Shown here one piece after another: positions 37,343 to 48,146 of a stretch of DNA of 64,000 bases (positions are counted from its first letter, which is position 1; each line of letters opens with the position of its first letter). A program made the position numbers and the translations under genes. The notes beneath the pieces were generated by a model, which did not search any database, was not told the DNA's origin, and saw only the letters and a program-made list of their open reading frames with translations. Origin of the DNA: Ceratorhiza oryzae-sativae (lineage: Eukaryota > Basidiomycota > Agaricomycetes > Cantharellales > Ceratobasidiaceae); the NCBI GenBank assembly GCA_030998015.1, contig JARWMV010000240.1, forward strand, positions 930,001-994,000, given 5' to 3'.

Positions 37343-40138
37343 TTAATAATCCCATTCTGGATCCAAATCCATATGCTCATCTGGATAATGCTCGGACTCA
37401 CTGATATGCCCATCGTGCATCTCAGTATCACTATAGCCCTCCTCATTTTCTCTACTTTCTGCTCCTTTCTCGGCCATTTCAACTCTACGTCGACATAGAG
37501 CCTTCAAAATCTCCTCTATTTTCGCTTGTTTGTTCTTTATTTTACTTTTTGCAGGAATTGTTCTGTCCCCGAGCTCGCGAAGCTTGTTGATTTGGGCATC
37601 TAGTTGAAGAACCTTGAGTTTTGAGAGCTCGTCAACGCTGGCATAATCATTGATTTTGACCTGTGCAAGTCTGTCTTTGGTTGCTGCTTTTCGTTGGCTT
37701 GTTCTTGCTACTTTAACTAGATTACTCTCCACCCTTTTCTCCCACACTTCGTTCTGTTCAAAACGCACCTCCTTTGAGGCACCGCTAGCGTCGATTATAC
37801 AGGCCTCCTTGTGTGTAAATTTCTGGTCTTTTTTGCTTAGTATATTACAGGAGAATTCGATAGTATTGTTTTGTTTCCACATGACTCGAGCATTTCATTG
37901 ATTATCTGTGATGAATGGTGCCTGTTGCAGCATCTGGCAACACTGGCCAAGTGCCCCCTTGCTAGCGTCATTTGTAGCACTGCTCCATATGCTTTGCCAC
38001 TGTGCAGGAGTAGCTTGGCTAATGGGACCACCTGGAGCGAATTCAGCCGTGAACCGCTCCCAAGTATCTAGAGCACCCTGAAAAAAAGCAACTAGAGCTT
38101 TGTGTAGGTGCAGCAAGGTGCTACCTGTTTGTGCGACATGATACATAAAGTCCAGACGATCCCAGATGTCGCCTTCAAGTGCTCCAGTTTTGGCAGATGC
38201 GTCAGATGCAAGTAGTAAGTCTGGGTTTGCAATAATTGCATGGCAATGAGCCTTGACCCATTCATGGAAGTCTCCAAGGGCAAGAGTGTTCTCCAGCAAG
38301 CTTTGAACATGCAACATATAAGGACAACTAATGGCCTGTGCATATAGCCCAAGAACAGTTAGTTCAGTGAGCGTTGGTACATCTTGTAGGCTGTTGAAGA
38401 CATTAAGCTCAATATTTGTGAAACCTGGAGTGTTTTTGGCATTGTGAACTCACTGAAAAAAGCGCAGATACATCTTGCAGTTGATTACAAGCTCTACTGC
38501 AGTGTCACAGTGTGACCTGTACCATGTATTGCTTGTATTGGGGAAACTTAGCTGGAAACCAAATTGTTTCTTGGATGTACATTAATTGATGCAAAGCAAA
38601 TGAATTCTATGTGCATACCTCAAAATAGTGTTTGTAAGTATCTTGCTGTCCAACTTTGTCATTCTTGTTGTTGATGATAGCACCTGCTAGACTTGTAAGC
38701 TTGACACCACCTTGTGAGCTTTCTTGCTTTCACTTTTGGGAGGCTGGTATACTGTCTCCCAGGGAAGCGTTCGTCCTTCCTGTCTCAAACTTGTTGTGTA
38801 AGGTAATTGGGGGAGAGAGTTTGTTTGCTGCCCATACAACTGCCATCACATTCGCACCTCCTTTGACTGCATTTAGCTCTTTATGCATGCAGCATCCTGT
38901 CCAGACAACAAAAGATGCATTGCTCTGCTCCTCCTTGGACAGCACCCGAAATGACTCCTCACCAGTTGTAAGAGCTAGAGCTAGCCATGCGTCATGTGTT
39001 ATAGCACTCTGTTGATCAGGATTCAGATGCTCCCAGTTGCCTGCTGTGCAACAGGCAATATCTAGATGTGTAGAGAGTGCCTGTATGTGCTCTTCTTTGC
39101 TCATTGTGGCTATGACTTTCTGTCCATGAAGCTCACAGTCGCAGTCAACCATCCAGCCTCCCAAGATCTTGAAAAGAAGTTTTTGATCAGAAGCATGATC
39201 TGTGAGAACAGCTTGTGTTTTTAGAGCAAAATGCTGCACAGTTGTGGAATTATTTTCTCCTAATGGACTTCTGCTCAATATATTGCAGCAAGTGCTGATA
39301 ACTTTCTTCCAGCCTTCAAATTGCAACTTTGCAGTATGATTTGCCACTTTTTGAACCCCCAGAGAGCGCAACAGAGGAGCCTCTGGAGGTGCGCATTTTG
39401 TCTCTTCATGGGGCACTTTGTCTGTGTAATTAGGCACTGGCATTTGGATTAGTCTGGCTTCATGGTGCTGGTTCTTGATCCCTGTGCCATCAACACAGAT
39501 GGACAAGTCTGCTGAGGGTGATAAACTATATTATATGGCTACAAGACAATATGCTGACAGGTAGTTTTACTGATTTCATAGGCAATCTGCATCTGCACTT
39601 GCACTAACCCTTCAAGCACAATTTGCGAGACACTTTGTGCACTGATAGAGTCTACAACTGCTAGACCAAAGGTTCGAGTTATACAGCAGATTACCAGCAT
39701 TATTTTCTCTGTAGACACTTGTAAACCAGCTAGCTCTTGTAGCATATTGTGAATGTCTGGGAGAATTATACCATGGTTATCTTTAAGTCATCAACTACCA
39801 TCTGTGCAAGCTTTTGATTCAGCAAGTTTGGCAGCATTACAAGCCTTTCGTGCTGGTGCACATACAATTTGCTTGTGCAAAGTGTCACTGCTGCACTTGA
39901 GTCTGTACATGCGTTTTCGAAGCTGTTGTATGATTGCTTGGTCTTTTTGAATAATCTGCAATGTTTTTGCTGCCGCTACCATATGATTTTGAGACTCCGT
40001 CAGTAGAGTGGCAATGCTACTATCTAGTGTAGTAGTTCTAGTACTAGCACAAGTAATTTTTTTGTCCAAAAGACAATTTGAGATTTCTGCCTTTGAGAGC
40101 ACACTACTCCTAGCTTCTAGTTCGCCTAGCACCCGGTT

Positions 40139-40882
40139 TGTTATGACCCGTCAAACGGACATAACAAAACAACCAAATATTTCTACAGATTTATGGCATT
40201 TTTCCTAAGCAGAACAAGCCATAAACAAGGTCACGTGACCTCGGCGCTTAGCTGGCGCTTACGGTGGTTACCCTGAACTCGCTCCAGCATTTCTCTCCCT
40301 TGTTACTTGGAGCGAGGAGCAAGTTGTCACGTGATCTCGGCGCTTACAGCATGATCGCGTGACCTCAGCGCCTACGGTGGTTACCCTGAACTTGCTCCAG
40401 CATTTCTCTCCCTTGTTACTTGGAGCAAGGAGCAAGTTGTCACGTGATCTTGGCGCTTACAGAAGGGTCATGTGACCTCAGCGCTTACGGTTGTTACCCT
40501 GAACTCGCTCCAGCATTTCTCTCCATTGTTACTTGGAGCGAGGAGTGAGTTGTCACGTGATCTTGGCACTTACAGAAGGGTCACGTGACCTCAGCACCTA
40601 CCCCTTGGACCTTGCGCAGCTCTATAAGATTCGGAGCCACACAAACTTAAGACAAACAATTACCTAACCCATAGTACTGTACATAACCTACACCTACTGC
40701 GGAGTGTGCTTAGATAATACGTCCGCAGCCACCACAGCCACAGGTATATATAAGGAGGATAAAGCAAGACTGGACGCTCAGCTTGCTTTATCTTGTCAAC
40801 CACCATAGACCATAGTAAACACTGTAACTAGAACGCTCAATACATACTGCATAGCACCAAACCATCAACGCAGCCACTACTT
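40139..40882 (+). mobile_element. solo LTR, family C, inserted in the degraded transposon gene
   Basis: It starts TGTTATGACCCGTCAAACGG and its first 28 bases fold back on themselves (TGTTATG with CATAACA, CCGT with ACGG). It carries a TATA box (TATATATAA, 40745-40753) followed at once by a perfect 11-bp stem, GATAAAGCAAG (40758-40768) with CTTGCTTTATC (40782-40792). A diverged copy in opposite orientation lies at 62225-62759. The shared sequence of the two copies ends at GCCACTACTTAAG, which sets the right border near 40882. No target duplication was found, so the exact end is uncertain. Confidence 0.7.
40225..40600 (+). repeat. tandem array of about three 115-120-bp units with E-box palindromes, inside LTR C
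   Basis: Each unit holds GCGCTTACGGTGGTTACCC (or a close variant), a CGCTCCAGCATTTCTCTCC block and a GAGCAAGTTGTCACGTGATC block. TCACGTGA occurs at 40231, 40327, 40440, 40553 and 40581, with two decayed copies near 40350 and 40470. It sits in the U3 part, upstream of the TATA box, so it is a likely enhancer array read by bHLH-type regulators. Confidence 0.8.
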
Positions 40883-41284
40883 AAGTGCTCCACAAGGGAG
40901 CCTCCAGAGGGTCACAACATGGTTTAACTTAGCATGTGTTCTTTGGCACTCAGCATGCATTGTCTCAGCCAAGACTTGTAGTTTTGAGTGAAGTATTTTG
41001 ATTGTACGATTTGCTCGTTGTACTTGTCTTGTTGCGTTCAATAAAGCCGTGCATGTATGCGCCTTGTAAGACGTTTTATTAGAGTGTCTATCAGGGGGTA
41101 TCAACTTTGGGCTGCTCCCGCTATCCCTCGTAGCGTCAGGAGACTGTTGCTGATGCAAATGAGTTGAAAGCACGGCCAATTGAGCATCCTGTGCACCCGA
41201 ACAACATTTCCTCCTAATCAAATAGCTGGATCTGGGCATCGCAAGAAGCAGATAAGTGCTGCAATGGAAGGGCAAGGCAATCAA

Positions 41285-41882
41285 AGGTTTGGAGATATCG
41301 ATTACATCACCGGTTGTGATCTTGAGATCGCCTTTTTTGGCCAGTATTTTTCGCTGAACTGATTGTTCCTTTTAAGCCAACTGGCTCATCTGATAAGCAC
41401 GAACGGAAGTTCAATAGTACTATATTGCTTATGGTAAGAGATTCTCCATTCAATATGTATGATTTATCGCTATATTAGCCTTATTCGACAGCCTCTAGGA
41501 CTTTTTTTAGTCTGAAAGTTGGGATTTTGAATGAACAATTCCTTCATATTCAAGTAGATTGTATATTACACCATGATACTAGACATAAAACCAACGCATT
41601 CTATCCATAAACCTCGAACCACAAATTCATGCCTGCTTTTGGTAAGTGGCTGTGTGGAGGAAGAATTCCAACTCCATCAGTGTGGACACCGGCAACTGCC
41701 ATTCTCTATGTGGTTGCCGGTCCCCATAACAAATCCTGCTGCTGCGCGCACGTTGGTGCACCAGCTTCCGAGACATTCGCCAAGCTTCGCTTGGTGCGCA
41801 CATATAAAACACTGGGGTGGAATGGCCGTCTTTGCCAGTAAACACCTCTGTATTGTAGTTTCTAACATCCATTCATTTGATT
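41285..41882. other. left flank / 5' region of the hAT element
   Basis: No gene. It includes a 9-bp stem (ACCGGCAAC with GTTGCCGGT, about 41687-41721) and a TATA-like TATAAAAC near 41805, which may be the hAT promoter. The hAT terminal inverted repeats could not be fixed. Confidence 0.35.
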
Positions 41883-43337
41883 ATGCCTGCTGTTCCAACC
41901 ATTGCTGTTCAACACCAAACTTGCCGACGTCAAGGTCTCGATGCACTCACTGATATTGAGGTCTGGTCATACACCGATGATGAGATCATAAGTACGTACC
42001 TGCAGTCCAATGTTAACTGTTTGGTGTTTATGTTCATTCGTTGCAGATGCATCACTCAGAGCTTGGTGGTCCCAGGTGTACAAACACTATAACCCATACC
42101 TGGATCGCATTTACGACAAACATGGGAGTCCCAGTCGCCTTGTATTTCAGTTTGAGTGCAAATATAAACATGCATTGCACTCTACCCAATTCCGAGATTG
42201 CATGAGGACAGGCGATGGTACTCGAAACCTGTGTGCTGCCGCCCAGACATGCGACGCACGCTGGGGTGTGGTTCAGAGCTCCCCCACACAGCCTCAATAC
42301 TTCTCTGGCTATTCTGAAGCACGATGTCAAGTGCTTATCGCACTTTGCTGTGCACAGAACAAGCGATCGTTCGACTCGGTAGCCGACGATCTCTATCAGC
42401 AGGAGGTCGAGCTTTTACGCCCTGTAACAGTCATGCCATCTCCGATGACTGTATCACGCAATACACAAGTGCTATATGCATGCTCTTTGGATGGCGTAAA
42501 GGTGTACTATAAGGCAAGTGTGAATCTTGATTGCAGTTCTTGTAGGAATTATTTACCCATATCTATTTTACTATGCAGAAACTCCCGGGTGCTATTCAAT
42601 TTGCTATAGGTGGTTGGACGAGTCCTCAGGCATCCTCGTTTCTAGGACTGGTTGTAATATGGCAAGATGAAGGGAAGGTTTGGCAGTTTGTTCAGTACGT
42701 ATATTTGCACTTTCAGGTGTACTTTAGTTAATTCTAGCCCCAATTTAAGCCTAACGCATGTGCATACAGGAGAGTATCTGGCTCTTTGTGTTGCTGAATG
42801 CCTCAAGCGATTTGGAATCGACAAGAAGGTAAGTTATCCTCTTCTATTCTTTCTTGAATTAGTAGATTCATATATCCTAGTTTCTTTCAATTTGTCTCGA
42901 TAATGCAAGCAACAACAACACATTGGTAGACATTCTATCAACTCTTATGCCTTCGTTTCGTGGCGCTAAGAATCGTGTGCGATGCTTGGCGCACATTATC
43001 AACTTAATGGCCAAGGTAGGTTCCACTAGTGAAAGGTATCTATTTGTGCTCGCTCACATGGTTTAATAGGCGTTTCTATCACTCTTCACCAAACCACCAC
43101 ATTGCAAGAAGGCTAACCTTTCAACCAGTCAACCTCTGCCCATCACCCCATCTAGCACCCCACCACAGCACATCAGTGCTCCTGAAAACAAAGATGAGGA
43201 TGACACTGATGGGGTACTTCAACCCAAAACTGATCCTGACAAGCAGGAGTACAATGATCATGTCGTTCAGGAGATAATGCAGAAGGCACTTGACCAGATG
43301 GCACTAGAGAAGGTGGTTCTGACAAAGGAACAGATCC

Positions 43338-43859
43338 TGTCAGAGCTACAACCAGGGGGATGACCCAAATGTCTAAGGGGACAATGGGAGACCTATAGGC
43401 AATGGTGCCAGAGGTCTAAGTCACAATGTCAAGGGGCAGACATGCAACAAGGGGTAAGGGTGCAATAAGACGTGGAGATAGAAGTGTGTGCACTTGGTCT
43501 CAAGGGACCTGGGCAGAGACTATGGACTTAGAAGTCACACAGGTAGTAGTGGATGAACAACAGGAGGTCGAGTTCTGAGGCTTAAGGCTCTCAGACTCTC
43601 CCTTATATATTCATACAAGCAGCTATATCAAATACACAGATGGTGCAAGACAACTATTGTACAATATCAGAATGGTGCCATGTAGCAGAATATTCTGGAA
43701 GATACAAACAGAGTGTAAACAATAACAATGTCACATGATCATGTAAGTATTTCTACGCATATATCTGATTAAATGGGACTTGTCCAAAAAGTGGAAAAAC
43801 TAGAGATATAAAATATAGAAAAAAATAATAAACTCCATGTCATGGTCTAGGCCATGACA
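43338..43859 (-). mobile_element. solo LTR, family B, 522 bp, target duplication GATCC
   Basis: Read on the minus strand it starts with the palindrome TGTCATGG-CCTAGA-CCATGACA and ends AGCTCTGACA. The five bases GATCC flank it on both sides (43333-43337 and 43860-43864). Its TATA box is TATATAAG (43602-43609 reversed), followed by an imperfect hairpin (CTGAG/CTCAG with an AGT/ACT extension). The same family supplies the LTR at 53971. It is the product of LTR-LTR recombination after insertion in the hAT exon. Confidence 0.9.
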
Positions 43860-43909
43860 GATCCAGGATGGACAATCACTCATGCCTAAAGTTAGTCTAT
43901 CCCCTTTAT

Positions 43910-45470
43910 CTACAGTTAGCAACAAAACTGTATGAATGCAAGCTACTGTAAGCTTGCACAGGCTCTAACTGCAGGAATACAGCACCTTGATCTCTGCATT
44001 TGTAACTGTTATGTAGATACAGATCTAGTCTACCTAATAAAAAATGCTTGAAAAGATTTGGATGGAAAATAGTAGATATATGCCTGAAACAAAACCAAGG
44101 GGTCATTTGTACAGTTTTGTTACCAAAGAAAGTCCAAAGCCATGTACCACCTAGAACTTTCTGTCTGAGCAAGCTCAATCTTTGCCACTTAAGTTTTAGT
44201 ATACATACTACTGTGGCTTACCATGGAGGTCATCATTAGGCTCCTCTCTATCTGAAATGGATGGGTGCTCTTGAAAAAAGGAGCTAAAAAGGGGTTTGTG
44301 TCTCAAGCTACTGCCACCTGCAGAAACATCAGCTGATGTGAAGCTGTATATGCCTATTCAATGTATAAAGGTGTCAGAAGAGTCCTCAGATATTTTTTGG
44401 CATGAAAAAAGCTTGCATATGCAGGCTGTATGCATACCAGATGTGCATACAGGGGTAGGAAAATGGACAAAATGGGCTGTTCCAGTTGACACAGAAACTG
44501 TAGCAAGAGGAGACAAAGAATATGTAAACAAGACTAGTATAGTGCTACTAATGAGCATTAAACTAGAATCTAAGAGGCCCTGGACTGGGCTGAAATTGAC
44601 TTCTCCTGAGCCCCTATATGCTATGAAGAATCACTTGCCACAGAAACAGTGGAAAAAACTATATGAAATGTCTGGTGGATTTTTTTAATATAAATAGAGT
44701 CTCAAAAAACCTTTTTGATCATTTTAAAATTAGCTGTTGAGGGATGAAAGCAAAATGATGTAATAGGGGCTCAGGAGAAGTCAATTTCAGCCCAGTCCAG
44801 GGCCTCTTAGATTCTAGTTTAATGCTCATTAGTAGCACTATACTAGTCTTGTTTACATATTCTTTGTCTCCTCTTGCTACAGTTTCTGTGTCAACTGGAA
44901 CAGCCCATTTTGTCCATTTTCCTACCCCTGTATGCACATCTGGTATGCATACAGCCTGCATATGCAAGCTTTTTTCATGCCAAAAAATATCTGAGGACTC
45001 TTCTGACACCTTTATACATTGAATAGGCATATACAGCTTCACATCAGCTGATGTTTCTGCAGGTGGCAGTAGCTTGAGACACAAACCCCTTTTTAGCTCC
45101 TTTTTTCAAGAGCACCCATCCATTTCAGATAGAGAGGAGCCTAATGATGACCTCCATGGTAAGCCACAGTAGTATGCATACTAAAACTTAAGTGGCAAAG
45201 CTTGAGCTTGCTCAGACAGAAAGTTCTAGGTGGTACATGGCTTTGGACTTTCTTTGGTAACAAAACTGTACAAATGCCCCCTTGGTTTTGTTTCAGGCAT
45301 ATATCTACTATTTTTCATCCAAATCTTTTCGAGCATTTTTTATTAGGTAAACTAGATCTGTATCTACATAACGGTTACAAATGCAGAGATCAAGGTGCTG
45401 TATTCCTGCAGTTAGAGCCTGTGCAAGCTTACAGTAGCTTGCATTCGTACAGTTTTGTTGCTAACTGTAT
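43910..45470. repeat. long foldback element, arms about 700 bp, loop about 150 bp, inside a hAT intron
   Basis: Arms 43910-44614 and 44764-45470 are reverse complements with about 97 percent identity or better; a central 320-bp part is identical in both. The outer ends start TACAGTTAGCAACAAAACTG. No transposase gene, and no convincing target duplication. The 107-codon frame seen in each arm is the same sequence read twice and is not evidence of a gene. It lies wholly between the donor at 43891 and the acceptor before 45502, so it need not disturb the transposase if spliced. Confidence 0.88.
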
Positions 45471-46772
45471 ATATACAAGCATAACTCATGCATATACCCA
45501 GGTCGCCGGCCTTGCCCAAAGAGTCCACGCATCCACGCGTCTACGGGAACAGTTTGAGCAAGTTGCGATTAAAAATACAAGCGGCAATCAGCGTATTCTC
45601 ACCGAGCGTGTTGAGACCCGTTGGGATACGGAATATGATTGTCTTGAAAGCCGTCTTCATTTCAAAGAGGAGGCCCAGCTATTGACTGGCGACTCTTCCT
45701 TAAAGCTGAAATCCTACTCGCTGAACAAATCACAGTACGACTTGGCGGATGAGGTGCTTACAGGACTAGAGGTAAGACCAACTTGCCCGGATTTTTTTAA
45801 ATAACCAAGTAGCTGAACAACGCATCTAATAGATATTCAAGGAGAGGACAAAGCGCTTTTCGCTTGCTGAAGTCCCCCTGCTGCCATACACGCTTCCTGA
45901 GCTTGCGCTGATGAGATCAGAGCTAGAAGCGGTGCGTAGCGACTCTATTGACATGAGCCCTTTGATCCGAGTTGCAGCTCGAGCTGCAACTCTTGTGTAT
46001 GACAAGTATATCAAAAGATGACAGAGGAGTCAGATATGTACTATTTGGCTGTTGGTAAGTGGATCGGTTAATTTTGGTGACATGTACTGACAGGAGCTAC
46101 CTAGCCATGTGCCCGTCACTAAAGCTGAAATGGTTTCTGGATAACGGCTACTCATACAACGACATCCAGCGGATTCGCGATATGGTTATCGGTCGGTTTT
46201 ATCAGTCTTACGTATCAAACACCGAGGAAGAGTCCATCGATTCTAAACCGGTGGTTCAACAAGATGTCTCACGTCCAGCAAAGGTAAGTTTCAATGTCTC
46301 TGTGTTTACTATCTATTTCATCTTTGTTATGTAGCGTGTGAACAAGTACTTGCATCGACAGGTTGTTCTGCCTGTAGTACCAGCATCGCCCGAGCTCGAC
46401 TCTATTGAGCGTATTTAGCAGATGACGTGATTCCTGAGAGTGTAATTGCGGAACACGGGGGCTTGGTTAAATACTGCACAAACCAGCTTATTCAATTCCC
46501 TCGAGTCTTTGCCATGGCACTTGACTATCTAACTGCACCAGGTATGTATTAAATACAGATGAGCCCAAAGAGCTAAGCTAATACATATAAACACAGCGTC
46601 GTCCGTCGACGCCGAACGTGCGTTCTCAAATGCGCGGTGGATGGTCAACCATTCGCAGCACCGAATGAGCTCACAGACTTTCCAAGGCAAAATGGCGCTA
46701 GGATCATGGGTTGGCACACTGCTACTGTCAGATCTTAATGCTGCGGCTGCAGCTATCGAAGCGACGATGTAA

Positions 46773-48146
46773 CCTTTGTAGTAGAAGACATATCATTGTA
46801 TTTATCATAAGATTTACATGCATCATTGGTCAAGCCCGGGCGGGTGAATTGCCAATACCACCCGTGAACTACCCGTGCTAGTGGCGTCCCAGGGTAAGTA
46901 GCCCGGCACATACCCGGATGACCCATGTTAGACTCTAAGTCTCATCACGCGCGGAACGATTTTCGAGCAGACCGGTAGAACGAGAAAATCGCTCTCGATT
47001 ACAACGCTAGGCTCCATTCGCTGAACCAAAACTATAAGTGGGTCGATCATTTATGGGAACAGAAAATGAGACGAACCGAAGAATAGTGCTCGGAGCACAT
47101 GGAGAGAGGACTTCGGGTGATTTATGCATAAGCTTGATGAATCCCAAAGATGAATCCGTTGCTTGGCCGGAGACAACCGGGCGATATTACTGGGTTTACC
47201 GATTTGGGCCTTCCCATCGTGATTCTGATGAATCGGGAACAATGTTGAGGCATTGTAACAGCATGCTGACGTTTGAATAGCGAATTCCGCCACTCAGTTC
47301 TTCTTAGTTGCTGAGGGATCGCACAAGACGCGGTCAGGTGACTATACATTTTTTTAAATTAGATATTTAACGAGTTACATGATCACAAGCGGGTGACTAT
47401 ACAACGCTGGGAGGATCAAGTCATTATTCAAATGTCTTCGAAACTGCTGGAGATTATTTGCAGTTAACATAGCGTGAACAAGGGTGAGCATTCATCAAGA
47501 AATCCCCTCCACTAGGGATTTTCCGCTCCGATCTGCTTAGCTATGAGGCCGTAATACTAGGGCACATTAACGTCATAGTCTAGGTACGAGGCGGGTGATC
47601 GCGAACAGCCACAGACCGTCACTCTGAGTTCCTCACCGCGTGTGAACAGCATGCGTTCCTAGCAGTGACGTCACAAACAGGATTCTCAAAGCATCGTAGA
47701 CAAGTTTGGGGTGAATCCAAATATATCATGAAATACGATTGGGCACGCGCAAGACGTTATGGAGGGTTGTGTGGGCCATGCCAGTATTGGTCATTGTTTG
47801 GACCCTTGTCAGACAGGTGTGCTTGACAACAACAACCATCAGCCTGTGAGCTTGAAGACTTGGCAAAAATCTACTTATTTTTATAACACAATTTGGAATT
47901 GCTGCCTAGATCTTGAGAACTGAATGCTTCGTTGACGACAAATATCCGGAACCAAGCTACTTCTCACCACCCCCGCGGAGAACACCCGTTCTGTAACATA
48001 TAACGGGACTGCAAGTGCAACGCACAGACAAGTTTCTCGGTTGAACTCCCATTCCACTGTTCGATTTCACCACAATATTCAGCGAGCCCACGACTTCCTA
48101 CTTTACCGGCTTGTCGAGATTTCTTGGTTGCTCATTCGTTTCGATC
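46773..48146. other. 3' flank of hAT and promoter region of the metal transporter
   Basis: Near 46840-46900 there is a GCCCGGGCGGGTGAATTGCC-type segment that resembles a hAT subterminal region. The rest shows no gene. Confidence 0.4.

Larger units (their letters stand above)
37343..41284 (-). pseudogene. degraded multi-copy transposon protein (unclassified Agaricomycete element)
   Basis: Open minus-strand segments at 40877-41284, 39791-40132, 38730-39506, 38300-38460, 37895-38317 and 37343-37882 read as one protein in order. The first parts are coiled-coil-like. The middle has VDGTGIKNQHHEARLIQ, a DHASDQKLL motif and GCCMHKELNAVKGGANVM. Then come INNKNDKVGQQDTYKHYFE and a charged C-terminal coiled coil ending DPEWDY. 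I know similar proteins as a highly repeated family in Agaricomycetes, probably a transposase with a DDE-like core, but I cannot name the superfamily. The gene is cut by an LTR at 40139. The segments ending at 37895 and starting at 37882 are in the same frame, separated by one TGA after CAA, where CGA (a CpG) would be the simplest ancestor. Confidence 0.6.
41883..46772 (+). pseudogene. hAT-superfamily transposase gene, interrupted by a solo LTR and carrying a foldback in an intron
   Basis: Predicted exons include 41883-41991, 42047-42513, 42579-42694, 42738-42828, 42881-43015, 43070-43890 (interrupted), 45502-45771, 45833 onward, and a last exon ending 46772. Family landmarks in order: an N-terminal Cys/His region, GGWTSPQASSFLGL, LDNASNNNTL, FRGAKNRVRCLAHIINLMAK, ETRWDTEYDCLESRL, CPSLKLKWF and the C-terminal dimerisation motif ASSVDAERAFSNARWMV. 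A 522-bp solo LTR with GATCC target duplication lies in exon 43070-43890, and removing it restores K-E-Q-I-Q-D-G-Q. The 1.6-kb intron 43891-45501 holds a foldback element. Two further frame breaks (AAAA at 46013-46016, TTT at 46414-46416) fit single missing bases in homopolymers. Removal of the LTR would therefore leave a nearly complete transposase. One intron (42514) starts GC. Confidence 0.82.

Noticed and set aside
44296..45084. Two identical 107-codon frames, one on each strand
   Set aside because: They are the two arms of one foldback read twice; identity of the arms, not coding selection, explains them.
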